Shown here: in pieces, positions 45,211-53,627 of the stretch
Layout of the letters: every line of letters begins with the position of its first letter
How positions within the stretch are numbered: the first letter of the stretch is position 1
DNA from: Proteocatella sphenisci DSM 23131
Lineage (GTDB): Bacteria > Bacillota > Clostridia > Peptostreptococcales > Filifactoraceae
DNA length: 64,000 nt
Direction: 5' to 3'
NCBI RefSeq assembly: GCF_000423525.1
Contig: NZ_AUID01000002.1
Coordinates: 111,649-175,648, forward strand
The notes under the pieces: generated by a model
What the model saw: only the letters and a program-made list of their open reading frames with translations
What the model was told of the DNA's origin: nothing
Database searches by the model: none
Position numbers and translations under genes: made by a program

Positions 45211-46551
45211 TTATATCAGTTTTTTCCCAGTTTCGCAGTACTCTTTCATTATCTCTGAAGGTACCATGCTTCCCCCTGTCGCCCATGCAAGGTGAACTAC
45301 AGAGTCTTCTCTTCCCTCAAGTTTTGCAGATTTAAGGTACTCATGACCTTCTTTGTCTGTGAACATCCTGTATATCCCTGCAACTCCTGCAAGTGCTGAT
45401 GTCTCAAGATAAATACGTTCTTGCTCGGACATCATATACAAAAGCCTGAAGAGGTTTTCATCCGTTACGGTATAGCATCCACTCACAAGGTTTTCAAGAG
45501 TCTTTCCGACAAATCCTGAAGCTCTTCCAACTGCAAGCCCATCTGCACTTGTGATATTATCTATTCCAAAATCCTGAACACTATATTTGTCGTGAGTCGA
45601 TGTCATACATCCCATTGTCATGCATGGTGAATGAGTCGGCTCTGCAAAGAAGAAGTGAACATTTTCCTTAAATACAGTCTTAAGGCCAAATGCCACCCCA
45701 CCCGGTCCTCCTCCAACTCCACATGGAAGATATACAAACAGCGGTGTTTCAGCGCTCACATTTATTCCTTTTTCCTTAAGCTGCTTTTCAAGCCTAAGTG
45801 CAGCAACGGCATAGCCCATGAATAAATTTACTGAGTTTTCATCATCTACAAAATAACTCATAGGGTCCAGGTCTGATAGTTTTCTTCCTTCTTCTACTGC
45901 CTTGCTGTAGTCCGATTCATATTCAACTACTTCCACGCCTTTGCTTCTAAGCAAATCTTTCTTCCACTGCTTTGCATCCGCAGACATGTGCACCGTTACC
46001 TTAAATCCCAGCTTTGCACTCATTATCCCTATACTCAGACCCAGATTTCCAGTAGAACCCACCGCTATAGCATATTTTGAAAAGAATTTTTTCATTTTGT
46101 CATCTGCAAGTTTTTCGTAGTTGTCATCGTAGCTGAGGAATCCATTTTTTATGGCAAGGTCTTCTGCATGTTTAAGGATTTCATATATGCCCCCTCTGGC
46201 TTTTATCGATCCTGATATTTTCAGCTCATTATCGCATTTGAGCATAACTCTTCCTTTTATTTCAGATGAAAAGTACCTGCTCATCTCTTGTTTCATATCT
46301 GGTATGTCTCTTAGAGGTGATTCTATTATTCCCCCATCTTTTGCAGTCTCTGGAAATACCTTTGCAAGATATGGCGCAAATCTTTTAAGTCTGTCTGATG
46401 CATCTTTTATATCCTCGCTGTCTACAGAAAGACGTCCTGCTTCTTCATCAAAGGTCTTGCAATGGTTGTTTGTCCAAAATATTTCCTTAAGAGCTATCAT
46501 ATCATTCATCTTTGGATATTTTTGAAGTATCGCCTTCATATCATCGTTCAT
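45211..46551 (-). CDS. dsdA: D-serine dehydratase
   Basis: 446 residues, the DsdA length. A fold-type II PLP enzyme: the PLP lysine is in [14 protein letters not shown], the phosphate-binding glycine loop in [16 protein letters not shown], and [17 protein letters not shown] and [12 protein letters not shown] are family motifs. It converts D-serine to pyruvate and ammonia. No DsdC regulator or D-serine permease is adjacent. It has its own promoter (46626-46654) and terminator. Confidence 0.93.
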   Translation of the reverse strand: MNDDMKAILQKYPKMNDMIALKEIFWTNNHCKTFDEEAGRLSVDSEDIKDASDRLKRFAPYLAKVFPETAKDGGIIESPLRDIPDMKQEMSRYFSSEIKGRVMLKCDNELKISGSIKARGGIYEILKHAEDLAIKNGFLSYDDNYEKLADDKMKKFFSKYAIAVGSTGNLGLSIGIMSAKLGFKVTVHMSADAKQWKKDLLRSKGVEVVEYESDYSKAVEEGRKLSDLDPMSYFVDDENSVNLFMGYAVAALRLEKQLKEKGINVSAETPLFVYLPCGVGGGPGGVAFGLKTVFKENVHFFFAEPTHSPCMTMGCMTSTHDKYSVQDFGIDNITSADGLAVGRASGFVGKTLENLVSGCYTVTDENLFRLLYMMSEQERIYLETSALAGVAGIYRMFTDKEGHEYLKSAKLEGREDSVVHLAWATGGSMVPSEIMKEYCETGKKLI

Positions 46552-46625
46552 AATTTACCTCTTTCTAATTTGCATATTTCTACAAAGTTATTATTTTGAT
46601 ATTATTTGAATATTGCTATAATTAC

Positions 46626-46654
46626 ATTATATATCTGAATCTCATCTATAGCAA
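46626..46654 (-). promoter_or_regulatory. Promoter of dsdA
   Basis: On the minus strand TTGCTA (46654-46649), 17-bp spacer, TATAAT (46631-46626), about 75 nt before the dsdA start. Confidence 0.7.
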
Positions 46655-46667
46655 ATGAATTTACTGC

Positions 46668-46701
46668 AAAAAAACGCAGTAGGCAATAGAGCGCCTCCTG
46701 C
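46668..46701 (-). terminator. Terminator of the CoA-transferase operon
   Basis: GCAGTAGGC (46676-46684) pairs with GCCTCCTGC (46693-46701) with one mismatch. On the minus strand seven T follow. Confidence 0.8.
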
Positions 46702-46739
46702 ATTTTACATGTTATCCTTTACAATTTTTTATCTCTTTA

Positions 46740-47387
46740 TTATGCTTCCATAGTTTTAAGGTCTTTTGAAACAATAAGTGTTGCTTCAGTTGCTGCCTGC
46801 ACATCTTCTACTGTGTAGCCTTCTGCTATCTCAAGAAGCTCAAGTCCTTTTTCTGTAACTTCCATCACGCCCATCTCAGTTATGATAGTATTTACCTGAT
46901 GTTTTCCAGTAAGTGGAAGGTTGCATTTTTTAAGGATTTTTGGTGCTCCCTTTGCAGTATGCTCCATAGCTATGATAACTCTTTTTGCTCCTGCTACAAG
47001 GTCCATTGCTCCGCCCATTCCTGGAACCATCTTGCCTGGTATCATCCAGTTTGCAAGGTTTCCTTCTTCGTCTACCTGAAGGGCTCCAAGTACTGTAACG
47101 TCAACATGTCCACCTCTTATTATAGCAAAGGATGTAGCCGAATCAAAAAACATTCCACCTGGTTTTATTGTAACAGGCTGAGCACCTGCATTAACTATAA
47201 ACTCGTCTTCACAGCCACACTCTGGCGCTGGTCCTAATCCCAAAAACCCGTTTTCTGACTGGAATGTAACGTCCATATCTTCAGGAATATAGTTTGCAAC
47301 CAGTGTTGGCATACCTATTCCAAGGTTTACTACGTCTCCGTCTTTCAATTCTTTTGCGACTCTTTTTACAATCAGTTCTCTAGACAT
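46740..47387 (-). CDS. 3-oxoacid/acetoacetate CoA-transferase subunit B
   Basis: 215 residues. The catalytic glutamate is in FQSENGFLGLGP. LGIGMPTLVANYIP, GGHVDVTVLGALQVDEEGNLANWMIPGKMVPGMGGAMDLV and KRVIIAMEHTAKGAPKIL are characteristic of the beta chain of AtoDA/CtfAB/ScoAB enzymes. These move CoA between short acyl groups, for example acetate or butyrate and acetoacetate. The actual substrate pair is undetermined. It follows subunit A by 30 nt. Confidence 0.92.
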   Translation of the reverse strand: MSRELIVKRVAKELKDGDVVNLGIGMPTLVANYIPEDMDVTFQSENGFLGLGPAPECGCEDEFIVNAGAQPVTIKPGGMFFDSATSFAIIRGGHVDVTVLGALQVDEEGNLANWMIPGKMVPGMGGAMDLVAGAKRVIIAMEHTAKGAPKILKKCNLPLTGKHQVNTIITEMGVMEVTEKGLELLEIAEGYTVEDVQAATEATLIVSKDLKTMEA

Positions 47388-47417
47388 TATGCACTCTCCT
47401 TATATTTATTAGTATAC

Positions 47418-48068
47418 TTATCCTTGTACTATATAATCTACGCAAACACCCGGTGTCATTACCATATTAGGGTCCAGTTCTCCAACTTCGACTATTTTGT
47501 TTGCCTGAACAACTACTGTATCTGCTGCCATAGCCATCATTGTATTAAAGTTTCTAGCAGCTTTTTCGTATACTATATTTCCTTTTTTATCAACTGTGTT
47601 TCCAAATATGAATGCTACATCTGCTCTTAGTGCAGTTTCAAGAAGATATTCTTTACCGTCTACTGTAATCTTTTGCTTTCCTTCTTCTACAATAGTTCCC
47701 AGTCCTGTCTGAGTAAGTATTCCACCTAATCCTGCTCCGCCTGCTCTTACCTGCTCTGCCAGTGTTCCTTGTGGGACAAGAGTAACTTTCATCTCACCTG
47801 AGTTCATCTGGTTGCCTGTCTCTTTGTTAGTTCCTACGTGTGAGGCAATAACATGTTTGATCTGCTTGTTAACAACCCATTTGCCTACACCTTTGTCTAC
47901 AAATCCAGTATCATTGCAGATTAAAGTAATATCTTTTAATCCTTTTTCAGTAACTGCATCGATTAGCTTTTCAGGAGTTCCACATGCAAGAAATCCCCCT
48001 ACCATAATTGTCATTCCATCTTTTAAAAGATCCATAACCTGACTGATTTCTACAACTTTTTGTTTCAT
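47418..48068 (-). CDS. 3-oxoacid/acetoacetate CoA-transferase subunit A
   Basis: 216 residues from the ATG at 48068, which has GGAGG upstream; an in-frame ATG at 48083 overlaps that RBS. Motifs of the alpha chain: GMTIMVGGFLACGTPEKLIDA, NDTGFVDKGVGKWV, VTLVPQGTLAEQVRAGGAGLGGILTQTGLGT and the closing VDYIVQG. It pairs with the next gene to give the alpha2beta2 enzyme. With the methylmalonyl operon it could interconvert CoA esters of fermentation acids. A strong promoter and a downstream palindrome control the pair. Confidence 0.92.
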   Translation of the reverse strand: MKQKVVEISQVMDLLKDGMTIMVGGFLACGTPEKLIDAVTEKGLKDITLICNDTGFVDKGVGKWVVNKQIKHVIASHVGTNKETGNQMNSGEMKVTLVPQGTLAEQVRAGGAGLGGILTQTGLGTIVEEGKQKITVDGKEYLLETALRADVAFIFGNTVDKKGNIVYEKAARNFNTMMAMAADTVVVQANKIVEVGELDPNMVMTPGVCVDYIVQG

Positions 48069-48099
48069 AAGCTTTTCCTCCATTATATGTTCTCATTTT

Positions 48100-48114
48100 G
48101 TTAACGTTAACGTT
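48100..48114. promoter_or_regulatory. (TTAACG)-repeat palindrome, likely operator of the CoA-transferase operon
   Basis: GTTAACGTTAAC (48100-48111) and the overlapping AACGTTAACGTT (48103-48114) are both perfect palindromes. Each has a CG or TA centre. The site lies roughly 10-25 nt downstream of the predicted transcription start, a roadblock position, and 32-46 nt before the start codon. The central CG resembles LacI-family operators. Confidence 0.6.
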
Positions 48115-48128
48115 ATTTTTATAACTAT

Positions 48129-48157
48129 ATAATATCATCTAAATCAGCTCTTGTCTA
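48129..48157 (-). promoter_or_regulatory. Promoter of the CoA-transferase operon
   Basis: On the minus strand TAGACA (48157-48152), 17-bp spacer ending TGA, TATTAT (48134-48129): a good -35 plus an extended -10. Confidence 0.7.
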
Positions 48158-48182
48158 CACTTAAAACCCAACGTTTCAAAAT

Positions 48183-48225
48183 AAAAAAAACTTCAGCTTT
48201 TGATTTGTTAAATCATAAGCTGAAG
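48183..48225 (-). terminator. Terminator after wecB
   Basis: A 16-bp stem with one mismatch (48191-48206 with 48210-48225) and a 3-nt loop is followed on the minus strand by eight T. Confidence 0.9.
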
Positions 48226-48232
48226 CCGCATT

Positions 48233-49354
48233 TTAGCTAAATTCTTTTATTATATTTTCTACTATTCTCTGTGCAGCTTTTCCATCTCCATATGGATTGT
48301 TTGCTTTTGACATAGCTTCATATTCTTCTTTGTTGTCCATCAGAACGCTTACCATATCTATAATAGTATCTGTATCTGTACCGGCTATCTTTACTGTGCC
48401 CGCCTCTACTGCTTCTGGGCGCTCAGTCTCAGTCCTCAAAACTATAACTGGCTTGCCAAGACCTGGCGCTTCTTCTTGTATACCGCCAGAATCTGTAAGT
48501 ATGAGATATGATTTGCTCATAAGTTTTGCAAAGGGCTGGTATTCAAGTGGCTCTGTAAGAATTATGTTGGGAGATTCTCCCATGATTTTTTTTGCTGTAT
48601 CTCTTACCAGCGGATTTTTGTGCATGGGGAATATAATTTTGCAATCTGAATATTTTGATGCAAGTGTTTTTATTGCAGTAAATATGTTTTCCATAGGTGT
48701 TCCCCAGTTTTCTCTTCTGTGGCACGTCAGCAGTATAACTTTTTCATTTTCAAAATCTATATTTCTTAATTCTTCAGATTCAAATTCATAGTCTTTGTCT
48801 GTCACGTAATAAAGAGCGTCTATTACTGTATTTCCTGTAATAATTATGTTTTCGTCTTTTACGTTTTCCAAAAGAAGATTGTTTCTATTGAGTGTTGTAG
48901 GCGCATAATGCCATGTGGCAAGTCTGCCTGTCAGCATTCTGTTCATTTCTTCTGGATATGGGGAGTATATGTTTCCTGTCCTTAGTCCCGCTTCTACGTG
49001 ACCTACAGTTACTTTTTGATAAAATGCAGCAAGTGCCGCAGAAAAAGTTGTCGTGGTATCCCCGTGTACGAGTACTATATCTGGTTTGTATTCGCTCAAG
49101 ACTTCTTCGACGCCTTTGAGCACTCCACTTGTAATGTCTGTTATAGTCTGTCCATGTTTCATAAGGTTTAAATCAAAATCAGGTTTTATTTCAAATATTT
49201 CAAGTACCTGATCCAGCATTTCTCTGTGCTGAGCGGTAATTAGTACTTTGCTTTCTATAAGGTCACTTCTTTTTTCAAGTTCTTTAACCAGAGGGGCCAT
49301 CTTTATAGCTTCTGGTCTTGTCCCAAATATACTTACTACTTTAATTTTTTTCAT
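48233..49354 (-). CDS. wecB: UDP-N-acetylglucosamine 2-epimerase (non-hydrolysing)
   Basis: 373 residues. GT-B-like epimerase: FGTRPEAIKMAPLVKEL at the start, HGDTTTTFSAALAAFYQKV, HVEAGLRTGNIYSPYPEEMNR, HRRENWGTPMENI and SGGIQEEAPGLGKPVIVLR. It makes UDP-ManNAc from UDP-GlcNAc for teichoic-acid linkage units or other wall polymers. It overlaps the wecA end by 14 nt, so the two are translationally coupled and act in the same pathway. Confidence 0.95.
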   Translation of the reverse strand: MKKIKVVSIFGTRPEAIKMAPLVKELEKRSDLIESKVLITAQHREMLDQVLEIFEIKPDFDLNLMKHGQTITDITSGVLKGVEEVLSEYKPDIVLVHGDTTTTFSAALAAFYQKVTVGHVEAGLRTGNIYSPYPEEMNRMLTGRLATWHYAPTTLNRNNLLLENVKDENIIITGNTVIDALYYVTDKDYEFESEELRNIDFENEKVILLTCHRRENWGTPMENIFTAIKTLASKYSDCKIIFPMHKNPLVRDTAKKIMGESPNIILTEPLEYQPFAKLMSKSYLILTDSGGIQEEAPGLGKPVIVLRTETERPEAVEAGTVKIAGTDTDTIIDMVSVLMDNKEEYEAMSKANNPYGDGKAAQRIVENIIKEFS

Positions 49355-50378
49355 TTGTCTTAACGTCCTCCAGTATCTTTAGTTTTTTGACTCCAAAAAG
49401 TATAAGCAGAGCATCTGCTGTTATCACAAGTGCCGCTGCAAGATAATCAGATCTGAGTATCAAAAGTGAACTTGCTCCAAGCGTTGCTGCTATTGCATAA
49501 AGAAATACTACAGTTTTTTTCTGACTCAATCCTTTTGCAAGAAGCCTGTGATGAAGATGGCCCTTGTCTGCTTCCATTATAGGTTTCCCGGCCAGATATC
49601 TCCTTACTATGGCAAAGGTAGTATCGAGGATAGGGATTGCCAGTGCAAAAATAGGAATAACAACTGCTAACACGGTTGCTCCTTTGATGGTTCCTTGAAC
49701 GGCTGCAACAGACAGTATAAATCCTAAAAACAAAGATCCGGTGTCTCCCATGAATATTTTAGCAGGATTGAAGTTATGGGGAAGAAATCCAACTGCCCCT
49801 CCTGCAACGCACATAAGAAGCGTCGCTGTGGTGTATTGTTTTGAAAAAAGTGCAACAGCCGTCAGTGTAAGCGCAGCTATGGCCGATATTCCCGCTGCCA
49901 GTCCATCGAGTCCATCTATGAGGTTAACTGTGTTGGTTATCCCCACTATCCAGAATATGGTTACTGGAATACTTAGCATGTTTAGAACTACCAGTGTCTC
50001 TGCCTGGAAGGGATTGGTAAAGAAATTAATCCTGATGCCTGCCCATGTCACAATGCCTGCACAAAGTATCTGTATTAGAAGTTTTGTCTTGGCCTTTAAA
50101 GGGGCAGTGTCGTCAACTATGCCCATGCATACTATTATAAGACTCGAAAGCATTATTGCAAGAAGTGCCTGAGTCGGCTTTATGAATATCATCGCCGATA
50201 TAGCAAATCCTGTAAATATAGCCAGTCCTCCCAGTCTTGGAACAGGCTTTTTGTGAACTCTTCTATTGTCCTTAGGTACATCTATTGCACCTATCCTATA
50301 TGCGAGGTTTATAACAAAGGGTGTTATAAAATAGCACACCAGCGCACTCACAATAAAAGCTAAAATTGGTTTTGTCAT
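49341..50378 (-). CDS. Undecaprenyl-phosphate GlcNAc-1-phosphate transferase (WecA/TagO family)
   Basis: 345 residues from the ATG at 50378 (GAGGTG upstream). A polytopic membrane enzyme of the MraY/WecA superfamily: MGIVDDTAPLKAKTK (Mg2+ aspartates), NLIDGLDGLAAG, FMGDTGSLFLGF and the cytoplasmic HLHHRLLAKGLSQ sugar-binding loop. It transfers GlcNAc-1-P to undecaprenyl phosphate, starting assembly of wall polymers. The gene sits between comEB and wecB, an order common in Firmicutes. Confidence 0.93.
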   Translation of the reverse strand: MTKPILAFIVSALVCYFITPFVINLAYRIGAIDVPKDNRRVHKKPVPRLGGLAIFTGFAISAMIFIKPTQALLAIMLSSLIIVCMGIVDDTAPLKAKTKLLIQILCAGIVTWAGIRINFFTNPFQAETLVVLNMLSIPVTIFWIVGITNTVNLIDGLDGLAAGISAIAALTLTAVALFSKQYTTATLLMCVAGGAVGFLPHNFNPAKIFMGDTGSLFLGFILSVAAVQGTIKGATVLAVVIPIFALAIPILDTTFAIVRRYLAGKPIMEADKGHLHHRLLAKGLSQKKTVVFLYAIAATLGASSLLILRSDYLAAALVITADALLILFGVKKLKILEDVKTNEKN

Positions 50379-50426
50379 TTTACACCTCAATAATTTGTAA
50401 TTATTTAATCATCATTTTTTACATTA

Positions 50427-50918
50427 TTAATATCCCGCATTTACATCTTCTATCAGGCTATCATCATTTTCTATCCAATGTCTTACTTCTATTTCTCTAT
50501 ATTCATCTTTAGTGTCTCTTATGTACACTTTGTCTATACCAGAGTTTATTATCAGTCTTTTGCAAATAGAACAGGAGTTTGCGTTTTCCACATAATTTGA
50601 GTCTTTATAGTTTTTTCCAACCATATAGAGGCTGGCTCCCATCATGTCTTTTCTGGGCGCAGAAATAATGGCGTTCATCTCGGCATGAACGGATCTGCAC
50701 TTTTCATACATCTGGCCTCTTGGAATCTGGAGTGTTTCTCTGTAACAATAGTTCAGGTCTGTACAGTTTTTTCTTCCTCTTGGTGCCCCAGAATATCCAG
50801 TTGCAATAATTTCATCATTTTTTACTATTATGCATCCATAATTTCTCCGCAGACAGGTGCCTCTGCTTGCTGCTGCCTCGGCTATGTCAAGATAGTAGTT
50901 GTTTTTCTCTCTTCTCAC
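50427..50918 (-). CDS. comEB: dCMP deaminase family protein (ComEB-like)
   Basis: 163 residues. Starts at GTG 50918 with GGAGGG 5 nt upstream; an ATG in between is out of frame and stops at once. Zinc-dependent deaminase: VHAEMNAII with the catalytic Glu and SCSICKRLI supplying two cysteine ligands; ATGYSGAPRG and CTDLNYCYRE are typical of dCMP deaminases. It feeds dUMP for thymidylate synthesis. The link to wecA is conserved synteny, not a shared pathway. Confidence 0.92.
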   Translation of the reverse strand: MRREKNNYYLDIAEAAASRGTCLRRNYGCIIVKNDEIIATGYSGAPRGRKNCTDLNYCYRETLQIPRGQMYEKCRSVHAEMNAIISAPRKDMMGASLYMVGKNYKDSNYVENANSCSICKRLIINSGIDKVYIRDTKDEYREIEVRHWIENDDSLIEDVNAGY

Positions 50919-51088
50919 GTCATCCCTCCAAATACTTATTTTACATCAATTTTGAATTTAAAGCTATACTTTATGGCAAAGAATTGGTAATTTATCATTT
51001 ATATTAGATTTTATCTATATTGGTAGAACATTTGAACGTTTTGTTATATAATAGTTTTGTAGATATAATTTACTTAAGGGAGGTTTTC

Positions 51089-52480
51089 ATGAAATTATCG
51101 TTTTTTGAAACTATTGACAGAACAGTTAACATTCTTGAGGAGATGTCACCCCATTATGAATCTGTATCTGATAAATTATCAGCTTTTTTTGAGGCACTAA
51201 TGCATGAAAAAATGCAGCCTGTTGTAAGTGTCAACAGGAGAGTAAAATCATCCAAGAGCCTTAGAGAAAAGATTCTAAGAAACAAACTTTATCAGAAACA
51301 CGGGACTTCGGAGGAAATTTTGGATAATCTTCCTGACCTTATCGGAATAATGATATTCTGCCGTTTTGTGCACGAAGAAATTGATATCTTTGAAATTATA
51401 AAAAAGTTTTTTTCTGATACTGACGTAGATGGATGGTATTACAACCAAGAGCTTAAAAATATGCCTATATACCTTAATCTATCTGAAATCCAGCCTCAGA
51501 AGCAAAAAAACGGGTTTTCCATATATAGAATTGACGGACATTATTATTCTTATGGTGAAAAAATTAATTTTGAACTTCAGATCAAGTCTCTTGTACATTC
51601 CTTCTGGTCTGATATAGAGCACGAAGTAATATATAAAAATAACAATTACATGCTTATAGACAGCTTTATGAAGGATATGCTGAGTTCTATACATCAGAAT
51701 CTCGAGTCCATAGATAAGCAAATTGCACTCATATACAATCAAATGAACAGTCTTTCGTCTTCTCAGAAAAATCCTGATAAGGTTTTAAATGAAGAATTTT
51801 CAAAGCTTATATTAGCCAAGTCTATCAATGATATTTTTATTGAGAAAATGCATGAAAATATTGGTTTTACAATAGATTTCAAAAAAGCATGTGATATACT
51901 AAGCCAGTATATATTTGTAAAAAATGAAATCGTCTACCAAAATCTTTCAAGTCAGACAATGCTGGAACTCCTTACTCGTATAAATTATATTTCTAAAAGA
52001 TTTATAGATTTTGAAACTCCAGTATACTTTGAACATAAATTTAAACCAAAGAGCAGGTTTGGAGAGATTCTTGGTAACAAACTTCTTGAAATGATAAATA
52101 TCGATTTCGAGTGGAATGTTTTCTTTAAAATCCTTTTTGAGATAGAACCTGGAAGCAACATCGATGACTTTGAACGTTTTCTTTCTATAATAAAAGCAAG
52201 ATATGCTGATGCAGACCTGTACCAACCTATCTTTTCAAAATTCAATTCTTCTGATGCTTCTTATATAAAGGATGATATTATTACCGCTATAGCCCGCTCA
52301 CTTGCTAATGTCGAAACCATCAACATCATCTATGAGGATAATTTCCTTTCTATATGCTCAAAGATTGCAAATTTTGTTCTTTCTATATCAGAAACTTGTT
52401 CTACAGTAGATGAATGGGAAGATTTCAAGAGCACTGAGCTTCATCAGTTTGAAGCACTTGTGTCTGAATCTATAGCTTAA
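51089..52480 (+). CDS. Divergent RelA/SpoT-domain protein with long C-terminal extension
   Basis: 463 residues from the ATG at 51089 (GGGAGG upstream). Residues about 45-185 look like a (p)ppGpp synthetase domain without the HD hydrolase: RRVKSSKSLREKI, PDLIGIMIF with metal-site D83, FELQIKSLVHSFWSDIEHEVIYK with E162 and Q164. The guanine-stacking/catalytic segment is degenerate: NGFSIYR where active enzymes have NGYRSxH. The last 270 residues are helical and unfamiliar. The product may be an alarmone synthetase, a toxic small synthetase relative or an inactive sensor. It is monocistronic, between comEB (divergent) and phzF (convergent). Confidence 0.8.
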   Translation: MKLSFFETIDRTVNILEEMSPHYESVSDKLSAFFEALMHEKMQPVVSVNRRVKSSKSLREKILRNKLYQKHGTSEEILDNLPDLIGIMIFCRFVHEEIDIFEIIKKFFSDTDVDGWYYNQELKNMPIYLNLSEIQPQKQKNGFSIYRIDGHYYSYGEKINFELQIKSLVHSFWSDIEHEVIYKNNNYMLIDSFMKDMLSSIHQNLESIDKQIALIYNQMNSLSSSQKNPDKVLNEEFSKLILAKSINDIFIEKMHENIGFTIDFKKACDILSQYIFVKNEIVYQNLSSQTMLELLTRINYISKRFIDFETPVYFEHKFKPKSRFGEILGNKLLEMINIDFEWNVFFKILFEIEPGSNIDDFERFLSIIKARYADADLYQPIFSKFNSSDASYIKDDIITAIARSLANVETINIIYEDNFLSICSKIANFVLSISETCSTVDEWEDFKSTELHQFEALVSESIA

Positions 52481-52490
52481 TATTAAAATA

Positions 52491-52560
52491 AAACCTGCCG
52501 GAGAAGTATGTCAGTGCAAATACACTGTTTTTACTTATGTTTCTCACGGCAGGTCTTTTT
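52491..52560. terminator. Long terminator hairpin between the RelA/SpoT-domain gene and phzF
   Basis: ACCTGCCG (52493-52500) pairs with CGGCAGGT (52547-52554), then GAGAA with TTCTC, AAGTA with TACTT and an inner CAGTG/CACTG hairpin. TCTTTTT follows on the plus strand. The phzF stop falls at the T-run, so it may also act on the opposite strand. Confidence 0.8.
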
Positions 52561-53533
52561 ATATTTCCAGACTCAGTTCTTTTATGTCCATCGCTTTGCC
52601 ACCAACTCTTACGGCTTCTATTACGGTGTTCTTATTAAGTACGCTTAGATTGAGGCTTGCACTTATAAGGGATGCTCTGTCCATTGTGTAGCCTTGCTCA
52701 AATTTCATGTTAATAGTTCCATTGAGCCTAATCTTAGATTTAAGATTATTTTCATAAAGATATCCCGCTAAAGCCCCGCTTGAGGTTCCTGTTGCGGATT
52801 CTTCGTCTATGCCAAAGAGTGGAGCAAAGTTTCTACACTGGGCAGTATAGTGGTCATTATCAGTCTCAAGTGTAAAGACATGATATCCTGTTATGTCATA
52901 TTTCTTACTAATCTCTGTGATAAGGTCCATATCCGGACTTATTGATTTAAGGCAAGCTAAACTCTCTACTGGAATAATCAAATCCTTTAACCCCGTGGAA
53001 ACTACTTGCATCTTCTGGGTAATATTAGGGCCTTCTACGTATTTCATAATCATAGAATTATTTTTTAAATCCGCTACATAATTTTTAATTCCTGTATTTT
53101 CAGCTTTTATTCCCAGAGATTTACATACCAAAACGTAGTCTTCATCAAATGGCTCTATCATATCAAAAAATTCTGGTGAGTTTTGGTCCATCATAACGGT
53201 GCCGTCTTCCCATACTTCAACAGATAGTATTCCAGCACGGGTTTCTTGTCTGTATTTACCAGGTTTTATTATTCCCTTGTCATACATAGCATAAAAAGCT
53301 CCTATGGTCGCATGGCCGCAAAGATCCACCTCAGCTTCGGGAGTAAAAAACCTTAGTCTGAAATCAGCTTTTTCTGAGTCCATGACAAAGGCTGTTTCTG
53401 AAAACCCTACTTTTTTTGCTGTTTCAAGCATCTGTTCATCAGTCAGTGATGATGCATCCAAAACTACTCCTGCCGGATTTCCGCCTCCGCTGTTTACTGC
53501 AAATGAATTTAATGTAATTACCTTTATATTCAT
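52559..53533 (-). CDS. PhzF-family isomerase/epimerase-like protein
   Basis: 324 residues. Two-domain PhzF/DapF fold: NSGGGNPAGVVLDASSL near the N-terminus, the catalytic-type glutamate in GFSETAFVM, LRFFTPEAEVDLCGHATIGAFY, and GIDEESATGTSSGALAGYLY at the domain repeat. PhzF isomerises trans-2,3-dihydro-3-hydroxyanthranilate, but no phenazine genes are present, so the real substrate is unknown. Transcribed alone, after the terminator of the M24 peptidase gene. Confidence 0.9.
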   Translation of the reverse strand: MNIKVITLNSFAVNSGGGNPAGVVLDASSLTDEQMLETAKKVGFSETAFVMDSEKADFRLRFFTPEAEVDLCGHATIGAFYAMYDKGIIKPGKYRQETRAGILSVEVWEDGTVMMDQNSPEFFDMIEPFDEDYVLVCKSLGIKAENTGIKNYVADLKNNSMIMKYVEGPNITQKMQVVSTGLKDLIIPVESLACLKSISPDMDLITEISKKYDITGYHVFTLETDNDHYTAQCRNFAPLFGIDEESATGTSSGALAGYLYENNLKSKIRLNGTINMKFEQGYTMDRASLISASLNLSVLNKNTVIEAVRVGGKAMDIKELSLEI

Positions 53534-53566
53534 ATTCGACCTCTATCCTTTGCTTATTTTAAATCT

Positions 53567-53598
53567 AAAAATCCGGGACACAATAATTGCATCCCGAA
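53567..53598 (-). terminator. Terminator after the M24 peptidase gene
   Basis: TCCGGGA (53572-53578) pairs with TCCCGAA (53592-53598), with further CAAT/ATTG pairing inside, followed on the minus strand by TTTTTAG. Confidence 0.75.
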
Positions 53599-53627
53599 CT
53601 TATTTTTAATCTTGTTTTTAACTCAGA

